From Luscinia megarhynchos (lineage: Eukaryota; Chordata; Aves; Passeriformes; Turdidae): a stretch of DNA of 64,000 nucleotides. Shown piece by piece: positions 14,199 to 26,005 of the stretch. Both the position numbers and the translations under genes were made by a program. The notes beneath the pieces were generated by a model. That model had not been told where the DNA came from and ran no database searches. It saw only the letters and a list, made by a program, of their open reading frames with translations. Every line of letters starts with the position of its first letter. The stretch's first letter is position 1. The stretch lies in assembly GCA_034336665.1 (NCBI GenBank), contig CM067568.1:9259165-9323164 (forward strand), given 5' to 3'.

Positions 14199-17100
14199 GT
14201 AAGTGCTGCAGGATACAGCTAGGAGCAACAACAATAAACCCCTGTTTCCAGTGGTTCACTCACACTCCAGTCTCTTGGAAACAGGATCTGCAGACACTGA
14301 TGGGGTTGTTCTGTGTCATTTTCCTTGCAGGGCAAACCAGGAAAAGATCAAGCAGAGACAATCCATCCTTCCCCCACCTCAAGGACCGGCGCCCATCCCA
14401 ATCCAGCACGACATGAGAGGCTCAGCAATGAACAGGAACAGGGTGGCACCTCCTTCCCAGCATGATCCAGGTACTGGTAGCACTCAAGAAGTCTCTCCTG
14501 GGGATGGGAGACTAATTAACCCAGACAGCCAACCTTCTTGAAGTGGTCTGTGGTGAAAATAAGTCGTGTACCCACTGGGCATCTTCTGTTCAACAAATAA
14601 AAGCTCCCACAAACTCCATGTAACAACACCCTTATTTGGGGAATACAGAAATGCCAAAAAAGTGAAAGCTCCTCAAGTGTTGGTGATCTTAAAATGTACA
14701 GACAAGAAATTTGGCCAGAAAGACAAATTCCTGGCTCTGCTGACTTCACAGAAGCCAAGATTTCACCCTTGAAAATTTTCATGAATTCTTGTAAAATCAA
14801 GTGTGGAAATCCATATCTGAACTCTGACCCCTCTTACATGCTCATTTAAAGACTGATTCCAAAACCATCCTGACTTTAGCCCTTTTGAGTTGAAAAAATT
14901 TGGTATTTTCCTTTGGAGAAAGAAGTAACAGAATTAAATTCCTAGGAACAGAAACAAGCTCTTTCTCTGACAAAAGATCAAAGTGATGAACAAACTGTAA
15001 GCATTTTTTACCCCTGCCTATCATACCACCTTCATTTCAAGGAAAACTCAGAATAGGGTACTGTAACACATCCAAAACACTCCTTTGCTGGGATGGCTTC
15101 TGAGGCCAAGCAACTGCTCTGGCTGCTGAATGGAGAACTTATTTCAGGCCAAATTCTGCATCATAAAAGGAATATCTCTATTTCTGAGCTGGACCATGAA
15201 TAAACATCTCTATTCTGATGAAAAGCAGCCCCTCTTACCTCTGCCCTTCCAAGGGTGCTCACATCAGCAGAGCTGGGAACTCCTCCAGGCAGGATTTCTG
15301 GCTCTGAGTGCACAGAGCCTGGCAGGAGAGCAGATTACAGGAGAAAGCCTTGAGTGATGCCTGTTTGCCAAGATCCCTCCTTCACGAAACACCTTCCTGC
15401 TTTTTCCTACAAAACCTGTTCTGATAGGGCAACTCATCCCCTCACTTACAGATGCTCTAGACTTGTCACACTCCTTTGCCAAAACTGCCTCCCCAGTTCT
15501 CCCACTCCCAGATCCTGCTGTGCCGGCCCTTTCCAAGCCCCTGCCCTGAGCTGACACTGTTTGTTCTGCACGAGGGGCCACCCCAGCAGTTGTTCCCACT
15601 GGAATATCCCCCCCGACACTGGGCATGTGGCTTCTGGAAGCTGGGAGGTCCCTCATGGTTGGGTTTTTTGCAGGATGATTGGGACTTAGCACCTATTACA
15701 AACATTATTCCTGAAGTGCCCTCACAACCCAGAACAAACACTCAAGCTGGGAGCTACCATCCTATGGATCCTATTTCGAACCTCTGATAGTAAATATATT
15801 TTTCTCTCCCTTGTTTGCAGACTATGACCGACGAAGCTCTGGCTCTCATGACCATGAGGAATCCCGTGCCATGTTAGCACAGAAGATTGAAAAGGAAACG
15901 GTGGGTGACAGGGACACTGCACAGTCCATAGGCAGGAGCAGAGACAGGGAGCAAGGGGCTCCTCCATGAGCAGACATTTAATGCATCATCTGGGCATTTT
16001 TCCAATTGACACCTGCTGTGCATAAAGATAGCCAAAAGCAAGTCCCCATCACTGCATCAGTGACAATGCTCTCTGATCTGAGGCAGCTCTGCTGATTCCA
16101 GTTCTGCTCCTCCCCATCCCACCTGGGTTATTTTCCAGCCGTCCATTAGAGGGGTCACTTGTCACATTGGTAAGGACAGCAGCTCTGTGCTTGCAAAGGG
16201 ATGCTTTCGGCTGCATTTCATGCCTGGATTGCCCACTTGTGTGCATTCTGCCGGGTAATGCAGCAGTTCCTGGGATTCAGGCTCCCAGCTGCGTGCAGCC
16301 CAGGCTTATGTTGGTCCCTTGGGTTTCTGTTCTCACAGCAAATCCTGAACTGCACCCTGGATGACATTGAAGTGTTTGTTGCCCGGCTCCAGAAGGCTGC
16401 AGAGGCGTTCCGACAGCTCAACCAAAGGAAGAAAGGGAAGAAGAACAAGAAGAAAGGGCCAGCAGGTGCAGTGCAGCAGCTGCAACAAGCAGGGAGCACA
16501 GGGGGGTCATGGATGAAGGCAGGGGGGACATCCAGCTCCTGGCCCAGCAGGGCAGGATCGATGCCATGGCACAGCTGCAGATCCAGGCACACCAGTTTGG
16601 GAGGTGCCACTGTCCACGGGCACCTCTGGCAGAGCTCACAGGAGCCTCTGGCACACAGAAGAAGTTTCCCTTTCCCTGAACCCCTGATTTTCAGTATTTC
16701 TGGTCTCAACACCCATTTCTGCTGTGCCTTCTGCATGGCAGGCAGATGGAACCTTCCCAAAGAGGATGCTCTCACTAACGTGTCCTTCTCTGCCCCTTCT
16801 CCTGGCAGAGGGAATGCTGACCCTCCGAGCAAGACCCCCGAGTGAGGCCGAGTTCATCGACTGCTTCCAGAAAACCAAACTGGCTTTTAACCTCTTGGTA
16901 AGACATGGAGGACTATCCATCCCATGCAGGGACAGGACATTTCCCCATGTATCCCAGCAGTGAGGGTTTAGAGTGAAACTTGGATGGAAAACACTGACAA
17001 GGGACAGCAGTGTGAATTCCAGGTTCTTCAGAACTCAGAGCATTGTGACAGGCTTGTGCAAGCCTGGGACAAGCTGTTTAACCAAAACTAGAAGCATCAA

Positions 17101-18248
17101 GTCCAGGATGTGACAGAGCAGCCAGAGGGTTGCAATGCCTAGGTCTTTTCAGATCCAGGCCTGGGAAGTCTCTGCTTGACAGTAACTGAAGTCCCCCATT
17201 GCCTCAATATTTCTGGCCCCTCTCTTTCTCCCCTGCCAGACCCTCTGTATTGTGGAAGGGATGAAAAGCAAGAGCATGAAGATGTTCCCAGTGCTACCAG
17301 CTCTGCTCAGTGAAACACAAGAGACTAGGAGTCTAACAGGGCAGCAGGAATTCTGTCAGTTGTGATCAAACTTGTCCAGCAAATACATCCTCCAAGCTCC
17401 TTCCTGGGCAGTCATTAATAAGGAAACCCCAGAGATGGTAAACAATCTTAGTGCAAGCTCCAGCCTTTTCTTTGAGAAGCAAATATGGATAATTTGTGCC
17501 TGCTCAGGATTAGAAGGAGCAGCTTATCTCCTGGCAAGAGCACAGGGTTGAGCGTGGAGCAGAGCTGGGACTCCGTGGTAGAGCCCTGCCACATTCCTCA
17601 CCACGTGACTGCTGAGTCCCTGGGGAGTGTCCATTCACTGGGTCACCCTGCTACCAGCAGTTGTTTCCCACTTTCCTCTCCACATTAATGTTTAATCTCC
17701 AGAATTTCAAATGCTTTGCATTTTTACCAAAAAATGCAAAGTAGGGACCCTTGCTCCCAATGACAGCAATGCCAGGAGCCCAGGACAGGAGAAGGAGCTT
17801 GAATGGAAGCACAGACTGGAGAGGTTTCTCACCACAGCTCTGCTGCTACCAAAACCCAGTTTTTACAGTAAATTAACCCCAAGTTATTGCTCTTCCATTC
17901 TGCCACAGTTCACCTCAAATACCACTGGATTTGGAGCCTTTCAGTGGCCAGGGCAGCTCCGGTTGCCACAGGCAGGACCTTGGTGGAGACTTTCCCTTGT
18001 CAGCAATTGCCAAGGGATCCTCAAAACACCAATCCTGTTGTTTTCATTCATGGAACTAGTGGGATTCTGAACCCTGCAATAGGCAGAAGCAATCATAACC
18101 CTGGCCTTTCCTCACTAGGACTTTCAAAATAAGCCAAGGTTTTGTCTGTCTGTTCAAATTACCTTCCAAGGCACTGATTTAACAGAGAGGGTATTCCACC
18201 ATTCCTGAAATTCACTGGGAATTAGAAATGGACACAAAATATTTTTTT

Positions 18249-18279
<31 letters not shown>

Positions 18280-21200
18280 TAAAAATAAAAATAAAAATAA
18301 AAATAAAAATAAAAATAAAAATAAAAATAAAAATAAAAATAAAAATAAAAATAAAAGAAAAATTAATTATTCCTACTCCCCCATCCCTTACTCTTTTCAT
18401 CAGCCAGCAACACTCCCTCCATGTGACAGAAAAGAGAAGGCACACTCCGGTTGAGATTAAACTCTGTTTCTCTTTCCAGGCCAAACTGAGGAAGCACATC
18501 CAGAACCCCAGCGCTTCGGAGTTGGTGCACTTCCTATTTGGGCCACTGGAACTGGTAAATCTTATTCCCGGTCTCACTGGGAACTCCCCTTTTATTTCTA
18601 CTTCACACTTACAAGCAGACAGATTGTGCAGACAGGTTAGAAAACTGCTCATGCCTGACCACAGCTTTCTCAGGAACATCCAGAAGTGATGCTGGTTGTT
18701 CCTGGCCTCTGATCCAGTCTGCAGCTTGCAATCAAGCATGACTCAATATTAGCACTGAAAATGCTTAGAAGCAGAAATCACAACATGGAAAAGGAGCCAG
18801 AAAGGACACAGGAATAGCAAGATACTTTCCGTTTTTTGAATTGTCTGTTTGTGACACTTCACTTGTCTGTAGCAACAGCTCATTTGTAGATCAGATCTTG
18901 CTTGACTCCAATCCAAAAAAAATCTCATGTTCCTCTGAACTGTCCAGTCTCCTTCAAAGACTTAGGTTGATGCTTCTTGAGGCGACTGAGCTGCTCCAAG
19001 GATCAGCTTTGTCTTTGATCCCTGTTCCTCTGTGTGTCCCTGGTTTGACATTTTGACAGTTTCTTGCAAGTTCTCTCTTCTTTGTGTGCTTTGTGTGACC
19101 CAGATCATCAATAGCTGTGGTGGCCCCGAGCTGGCCCGGTCTGTGCTCAGCCCACTGCTTTCTAAAGATGCCACGGATTTCCTGAGAGGACACCTAACAC
19201 CCAAAGAGATAAACCTCTGGGAGTCCCTGGGGGAGACATGGACCAGATCCAGGTGAGGACAGAGCTGCCATCTCCCCAGGCTCACCAGGCAGAGGGGGAT
19301 GTTTGGATGCCCTGATGCTCCTACTTCTCCTATGAGGGGATGCTCTCAAAGGCAGATTCCTTATGAATGTCATCTCATATTCCCACTTTGTGTCCTAGAG
19401 CTGAGTGGCCCCGAGACGCGAACATCCCCACCTACATCCCCAAATTCCGCAATGGCTGGGAACCACCCACAGAAATCTTCCGTGGAGCTCCCTGGGAAAT
19501 CGACATTGGACACTTGCAAGAGGAGGTCAGTCCTTTGTCCCTGGGGATCCTCTCTTCCCTCTCTCTCCCCCTTTTCCAGAGAGATGGAACTGTGGGGAGT
19601 GTGGTGCTGTGCAACAAGTAGTTGGCTCAAAATTCAGTTGGATCTGGTCGCTCCAGTTAAATACTGAAAGCAAATGAGGCTGGTAAAGGGCAGCAATAAC
19701 CAGCCTCTCCTGACTCAAGGCAACAGGACCCTACAATGCCACTGAGCTCCAGGGACACAGGCTTCCCTGAAGAACATCTTGACCAAAAGTTGCTGGGCCA
19801 TGACTCATCTCCCTCTATCCCTCTCCTTTTCTCTGATCAGCTTTCCCCTTTCCTGGTAACACTGACCCCACGTCTGCTTTTCCAGCTCTCCTCAGCCAAT
19901 GGATATCCTTACCGGAACTCCTCACTCAAGCGTGGCCAGACGGCTGAGCAGACACAGGCTGGGGATGCCTTCAAACAGAATGTCACTCCACATGGAAATA
20001 GGTAATGGATCTGCACCCCCAGAGCTTCAGCTCCTACCTCATGAACCTCATGAACACACACGGACACATGCAGTGACACTGGGAAGTCAGGGCATCCTGG
20101 ACACAACTCTCTGCCACTATAAATAACCACCAAGAGCAGATAAAGATCAGCTGAGGGATTATTCCCGGGCACACTGTCTGCTGTTTAACTCCAGCAGCTC
20201 TGCAAGGAAAGGAATCCCAGGTGTTTTCCTCCACAGGAGGCAAAAATATAGGCTGACTTCATCAGTCCATCCATAGGTCTTGTTCCCCAACATGAGCCCA
20301 CCAAAGTGACCCTTAAGGATCAAGTGCCAATGATGCTGCACGGCACTTTGGCTCTCCGTATGTGCAGACATGTTGGAATCATGGAATTACGGAATGGATT
20401 GGGTGGGATGGGACCTTAAAGATGACGCAGTTCCACCCCCCTGCCATGGCCAGGGACACCTTCTGCTATCCCAGATTGCTCCAGGCTCTGTCCAACCTGG
20501 CCTTGAACACTTCCTGGGATGGGGCAGCCACAGCTTCTCTGGGCAAACTGTGCCAGGGCCTGCCCACCCTCACAGGAAAGAATTTCTTCCCAACATCCCA
20601 TCTAAACCCACTCTCTGGCAGTGGGAAGCCATTCCCCCTTGTCCTGTCACTCCAGGCTCTTCCCCAAAATCCCTCTCCAGCTTTCTTGGAGCCCCTTTAG
20701 GCACTGGAAAGGGCTCTAAGGGCTCCCTGGAGCTTTCTCTTCTCCAGGCTGAACACTCCCAGCTCTCCCAGCCTGTCTGTGTAATGCTCCAGCCCTTGGA
20801 GCACTTCCTGGCCCTTCCTGGCCTCCTCTGGACACCCCTGAGAATCTCTCCACTCATGCCAAAGCCACCACAGGTTGCACAGACAGAAGCTGCCCTAAGG
20901 GAAGGGCACACACAGACCTTGTCCTGTTGGAAACACAGGGCCAGGGAAGAGCAGCCTGAGCTCCCAGTGGTGCTGGAAAACATTTCAGCTGAGGAAGGAG
21001 TTTTGTTTTGGAGACAGCAGCTCTCCCTTGGCTTTAGACAACCAAAGGCAAACCACTGATGAGAGGCTGAATAAAACAATATATTCCAGTCCTGCCCACC
21101 TCTCCCCCAGGCAACTGACAGGGTGCAGGGTTCAGACAACTCTTAATGAGACAGAATTCTAGAAAATGGGGAAAAACCCCTCCCCTTTCTTCACAAGTCT

Positions 21201-24200
21201 TGGAAAGTTCACTTCCAAACCCAGAACCAACCAGGCCACCCTTTTGCCTCAGGTTTTTTTCCCAAGGGAAATATGGCTCTTCCATCTTTTAACAGTTCCA
21301 GTGCTCATTTTCCATCACCGGTTACTCCATGGTACAAAACCTTCATCAAAGTGCTTTTAGTTCAGAGTTTAGAGGCTCCATCTGCTTCCTTGTTTATATG
21401 AGCTCACACCCTGGAAATTGTCACATCTCCAAACTCTTCCTGAATTCCACATGAATCCTCTGCCATGATTTGACACATCACTTTGCAGGGATTTGAGTCA
21501 AGTTTTTAGCTGACCATCCACTTTTCTTTCACCAGTTCTAGTCTGGGGAAAAATCCCTCAATCCAGACTGTTTTCCCACGGTTTTCTGTTCTAATCTAAA
21601 GTGATTTACGAGCTTTACTAGTAAGAGTTCAAATCCAAAGCAAAATACCTTAAATCCAATTATATCAGCAAAATAAATTATTTTTCTCATTCACCATATC
21701 ACTGGTCCTGGTAGGAACAGAGAAATGATGCAATGTGGAACAGGGAAAGAATTAAGATCATTTCTCTTCTCAAATTCTGATTTTCTTGGCCTTGTAATTG
21801 GATGGGCCTCCACTAAAACTCCAGTTTTTCCTCCTGCAGAAATTTTGAGGCCCAGGGAGCGCCCAGGAGATTTGCCAAAATCCGCTATGATTTCACCGCT
21901 CGAAACGCCAACGAGCTCTCGGTGCTCAAGGATGAAATCCTGGAGGTAGGTGACCATTCCTGGGAGAAGATGTGTCCCTTCCCAGGGGCAGGAGAGAGCT
22001 CAGGATGCCAGCAAGCACCAACTCCAGGTGGTGTCTGAGCTCTACTCAGATCCAAAGCTGGAACTGTGCTGTGTCACTTCCTCAGCTCAAACATGTCAGT
22101 CCCACCATAACCACAGTGAGGAGGGGGGACAACAACTCCCTGTCCTGCCCTGCTCATCTCCTGCTGGGTCTGTGTTCCTTATTACCACTTCCCCCTCCAT
22201 GAGGAATTGTTTTCTCTGAAAAACACCTTTTTCATAACTTTTTTCTTCCTGCAGCTGGAGAATGTGATACGTGACTTGGGCTAACACCAATTTGTGACCT
22301 GGGGAAAAGGTTACTGTGCAAAATGTAGCTTTTTATTTATTTATTTATTTATCTATCTATTTTAACACAAAAGACAACAGAAACTCAGTCATTGGAAAAA
22401 AAAAGATCTGGAAAAACATGGACATTATGTAGCATTTATGAGTTTTTCAGCACACAGACATGCTCTCCTGTTCATCCTTATGATAAGTTCTGATGCCTTC
22501 CAGGAAAAGTTTCAATCCTGGATTGCATCTCAGAGCAGCAGATCTAATCAGAGCTCCTGGCCTCAGTGATGTCCTTCTGGGTAGTCCATCCCCACTATAT
22601 TCTGGTTGTGTCTGCCTGAAATCCCATGTTGCCACTAGCAGATTAATTTTTGTCCCTCTCTCAGGTGTTGGAAGATAATAAGCAATGGTGGAAGTTGCTC
22701 AACCGGAGTGGACAGGCTGGTTACGTTCCATACAATATACTGGATGTGGTGAAACTGGAAGAGCTCGAACAGGTCTGTAGTCAGGTGGTACCTGACTGGT
22801 ACCAGCTGCAGGGCACAATCTGCCTCTGGGAATAATCTTGCCATTAGACCTCCCTGGATTTCTTATGATATTATGCACAAGTCAGGATGAACCCTCAGAA
22901 GTAGACAAAGTCAGGAGATTCCGGAGTCTCCTATGATAAAACTCCCATTTTGCTGCTATCACCTTCCCAAATAAGACCTATCCTTCCCATTTGTGCAGCA
23001 GCCTCCTGTTTTCCGTATTTTTCCATGTCAAGATTTTTGTTGGGGGCCAAATTAAAGATGGACACTTCTCTCACCCAGTTCAGTTCAGCAGCAGGAACAC
23101 ATCACTTGAGTGGAGGCAGATGGAAATCCATCTATGTGAGAATTAAGTGAATACTGCAACTTGCACTACAGCAATGTGGAGCTCAAGTGTTCCAAACGTC
23201 CCAGGGAAGCAGGGAATTGCTTCCCTATTTTGGTATTGAAGAATTTGGATGAAGCCTAAGGGAGCCCAGCAGGGTTCTGGATAAATCCTAGCTAGTTTAA
23301 TGGAAATGTCAAAAAACTTTCCAGTCTGCTCCAGGTCCTTGGCAGTGGTCACGCTTCACATCCCAGCTATGGAGCACTGAGGCTTTGCCTTTCAATGAGA
23401 TTGAACATGTTTGGCATCTCTAGGAATTCCCTTGTGCAAACTTCAGACTTTGCTTTTGTTCTTCATTCCCAGAAATTAACTTCTTCCATGCAGCTCCATG
23501 TGAGGTCTCACCAGCCCCACATCAGCACAAGGACGACACGGCAGTTTGTCCCTCCGTGGGTGTGAGGTGAAAATTTTAAGATAAATAAAAACAGCAGAAA
23601 AAAATTCTTAATTTTTTTTTCCCTTTCTAACCAGTCTAACCAGAGGTACAAAGGAGACCTGAGCCCCAGGGGCTATGGCCCATCCAGTCCAACTCACAAG
23701 ATGCCTGCCAGCTACGCCGGGGATAAGTGGGGCAGTGAGATGTTATCACGCAACTCTCCACAGGACGCCAAAGAACGTACGTGTGTGTCCCACTCTGTCT
23801 CCCACGCTGGGATCCCCTGGGTTTGGGTGCTCTGAGGACCAGACCTACCCAAAGGGCTCCCCTGCACCTTCCAGTGTTCAGAAATAGAACAGCACTGAGT
23901 CTAGAGCATATTCTGGGTAGGACAAGAGCCAAGAGAGCAGCCCTGGAGCCTGTGACACCTCACAGGCTCTCGGGCAACCCAGGATGAGCAGGGCAGTAAG
24001 TGATCACCCCATTCCTCCTTCCTCCAGTTTGACCTTTCTCCTTCTCCCAAGAGAGAGTTTCCTTTCTCTTCCAAAACATTTAAGTGTGTCTAAGAAACAG
24101 CTCAGGTCAATCCCTTTCTCTCTCTTCCTTTTATTCATATCCTGCCACACTCATGGCACCTGCCTGACTGGTTTCTTCGTATGGTTCCACAGAATTCCCA

Positions 24201-26005
24201 GCCAAAAGGGAGATCCACATCCTTCCCTCACCCTGCACATGTTGTTGGGGGAGGTCACAGAGAGAGACCAGGGGCTCTGCTCACCTCACCCTTATCCCAC
24301 TCTGTCCACTCCTGGAAGCAGGAGCCCTTTAGAGACGATGGAAAGCTCTGCAATAAAAGGGCACAAATCTGTTCATAACACCGAGTTATTCTCCACAGTC
24401 CTCAGGAGTTTCGTGGGGAAAGTGACACTGGATGAAATGTCACTGCACTTTTCATGGAATCACTGGATGGCCTGGGCTGGGAGGGACCTTCAAGCTCATC
24501 TCATCATGAGTGTGTGGCTCACTCCCAGTTTGTGCTTCCTGCCTTTTCTGTTCCACTGCAGAGCAAAACCTGGAACTCTGGGATCAGCAAATTACTGACT
24601 AGAAGTAGCAGAGAGGACTGAAAAGGTCTCAATCCCAAAACTCCAACTGTAGATTCTCACAGATCTGTCCTCCCACATCAGGCAACAGCCAAGGGGTGAT
24701 GGGAGGAAAATAAATGGCAACACAGGGGCACAGGGAAATAGCAACCACTTTTCTGGGCTGAATTTAAATAAAAATACTGAGGCACACCCCCATTTTCTTT
24801 ACAATTTCCCCACAAACATATTTAATGGGATTTTTGACTGAAGACTTGATTTCATTTCCTGTTTCTACAGAACTAATTCATCAAATGGATGAGCTGAACG
24901 ACGAGCTGCTAAAGAAGATCACAAACAATAAAATTCAGCCTCCTCACAGGAATTTCAAAGTGGAAAAGCCTCAGCAAGTTTTTGTGCCCCTCACCTTTGA
25001 ATCCAGCACTGAAGAAGTCAAAGCCTGGCTGGAGGCCAAGTCATTCAGCAAAGAGTAAGATTTGCTCTGTTGCCACCTGGAATTCTTGTCCTTCCCTGGA
25101 GAAGGAGCAGGGGAGGCTACTGGCACCACCTGGGACAAGTCACTGGGATTTACTTACAGAGCCTGTGTTGCAAATCAGATTTCAACCCTATTCAATCCAG
25201 GCTCTATAACCAGGATGTTCAGAGCCCAAACTCACTCCCTTTCCCTCTTATAAACATTTTCTTGAAGAAAAATAATGAAGGAACTAAACCCACAGCCTGC
25301 AATGCCATGGAATCACAGGTGCCACCCTGGCTCAGCCCCAGGGCCTGTGATCCGGTCCCAGTGCAGCTCCCTGCCCCCATCTCCCAGTCCTCACCTCTGG
25401 CATCAGGCCACGTGCAGCACAACCATCATCTCCCCACTTTGTGTGTCCCCAGGACTGTGGAGCACCTGGGCATCCTCACTGGAGCTCAGCTCTTCTCCCT
25501 CAACAGAGAGGAGCTGAAGAAGGTGTGTGGTGATGAGGGAAACAGAGTGTACAGCAAGATCACGGTGGAGAAAAACCTGCTGGAGGTAAGTGCTTTTCTG
25601 GATAATTCCTGCTGGAATAGGGGCTGTACCAGCACTGTCAGATAGCTCATTAAACAGGCATCTTAAGAAATACAGTTGAAAAAAAATAAACAAAACACAA
25701 TGCAAGCAAAACCCACACCAGCAATAAAACACATGTAAAAATTCTGAAGTGTATTTAAGCAAAAAGGCCCCAGATCCATAAGGAAGATCCCCATTTCCAC
25801 TAATTAATCTGCTTTTTACTGATATCACCCATCTCTTTGAAACGAACTCTACTCCTACAGCACTCATTACATACTGTAATTTAACTACAGCTTGAAGTTC
25901 AAATCCAAACTTCCTGTTTTGTTTCCATTCCAGAAAAGCAGAGGCGAGTCAGAGCTCCAAGAAATCATGAAACGCCGCCAGGAAAGGATTGATTCTGCTA
26001 ATTAA
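9296..26005 (+). CDS. EPS8L2: EPS8-like protein 2 (partial at the 5' end)
   Basis: This is an EPS8-family adaptor that links receptor and Rac signalling to actin bundling and capping; in vertebrates it is found at actin protrusions including hair-cell stereocilia. Eighteen exons are visible: 9296-9360, 13394-13555, 13843-13992, 14119-14198, 14331-14470, 15821-15900, 16339-16465, 16809-16897, 18480-18554, 19104-19252, 19399-19525, 19886-20001, 21840-21945, 22665-22772, 23635-23776, 24871-25054, 25453-25585 and 25934-26005 (stop TAA 26003-26005). All junctions are GT-AG and phases agree throughout. They give about 701 residues (numbered from the first, split codon) against about 715 in human. 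The window's exons match EPS8L2 rather than EPS8, EPS8L1 or EPS8L3, notably in the PTB start [13 protein letters not shown] and the segment [15 protein letters not shown]. About 35 N-terminal residues are missing. Identification rests on remembered homologues. Confidence 0.95.
14331..20001 (+). other. EPS8L2: EPS8L2 central linker and helical region
   Basis: Exons 14331-14470, 15821-15900, 16339-16465, 16809-16897, 18480-18554, 19104-19252, 19399-19525 and 19886-20001 encode the middle of the protein. The first contains the proline-rich [12 protein letters not shown]. The third carries [18 protein letters not shown] followed by a lysine-rich run [10 protein letters not shown]. Later landmarks are [57 protein letters not shown] and [11 protein letters not shown]. 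The 19886-20001 exon ([12 protein letters not shown]) is the least conserved part compared with human. A pentanucleotide microsatellite sits in the intron between 16897 and 18480. Confidence 0.92.
18250..18355. repeat. (AAAAT)n microsatellite
   Basis: About 21 nearly perfect AAAAT units run across this interval, in the EPS8L2 intron, ending some 125 bp before the exon at 18480. They create an artificial Lys-Ile reading frame on one strand and an Ile-Phe frame on the other; neither is a gene. Confidence 0.98.
20374..20850 (-). mobile_element. CR1 LINE 3' fragment, longest in the window
   Basis: It starts with GGAATCATGGAATTACGGAA, then GGACCTTAAAGATGACGCAG, CCAACCTGGCCTTGAACAC, GGCAGCCACAGCTTCTCTGG, GAATTTCTTCCCAACATCC and continues through CTTGTCCTGTCACTCCAGGC to the ribosome-proximal CTGGACACCCC segment. 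Nearly 480 bp of the CR1 3' end is kept, minus strand, inside the EPS8L2 intron between 20001 and 21840. Confidence 0.92.
21840..22772 (+). other. EPS8L2: EPS8L2 SH3-domain exons
   Basis: Exons 21840-21945 and 22665-22772 encode a complete SH3 domain at visible residues about 466-520. The ALYDY-equivalent is [14 protein letters not shown], the n-Src/distal part includes [18 protein letters not shown], and the domain ends YNILDVV. EPS8-family SH3 domains are known for preferring PxxDY ligands, so binding to ABI1-type partners is expected by homology. The last coding base of the preceding exon (20001) leaves a split Arg codon that this exon completes. Confidence 0.94.
22328..22361. repeat. (TTTA)n tetranucleotide repeat
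   Basis: A short run of TTTA units followed by two TCTA units lies in the intron between the two SH3 exons. About eight units in all, with no coding consequence. Confidence 0.85.
23635..23776 (+). other. EPS8L2: EPS8L2 SH3-SAM linker exon
   Basis: The exon encodes a Ser/Pro/Gly-rich linker with [15 protein letters not shown], equivalent to the human segment around SPTHKLPPSF. It ends one base into a Gln codon and uses donor GTACGT; the next exon supplies AA and continues [13 protein letters not shown] second GTGTGT donor four bases later would break the frame, so 23776 is chosen. Confidence 0.88.
24450..24510 (-). mobile_element. CR1 LINE 3' end remnant
   Basis: A short piece reading CATGGAATCACTGGATGGCC then GGGCTGGGAGGGACCTTCAA matches the reverse complement of the CR1 3' end. 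It loses similarity after about 60 bp. Confidence 0.7.
24871..26005 (+). other. EPS8L2: EPS8L2 C-terminal actin-binding region with SAM-like domain
   Basis: Exons 24871-25054, 25453-25585 and 25934-26005 encode visible residues about 573-701. The block opens with the helix [16 protein letters not shown], goes through [13 protein letters not shown], and forms the SAM/pointed-like fold from [13 protein letters not shown] to [12 protein letters not shown], including [20 protein letters not shown]. In EPS8 proteins this C-terminal effector region binds and bundles or caps actin. The protein ends in the basic tail [12 protein letters not shown] before TAA. The tail is a little shorter than the human one. 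Confidence 0.94.

Noticed and set aside
18228..18689. 153-codon plus-strand frame starting with a long Lys-Ile repeat, and its antisense Ile-Phe counterpart
   Set aside because: Both are translations of the AAAAT microsatellite running into an EPS8L2 exon; neither is a gene.
20370..21139. Overlapping open frames of 229 and 189 codons on both strands
   Set aside because: They cover a CR1 retrotransposon 3' fragment, whose non-coding end is open by chance.
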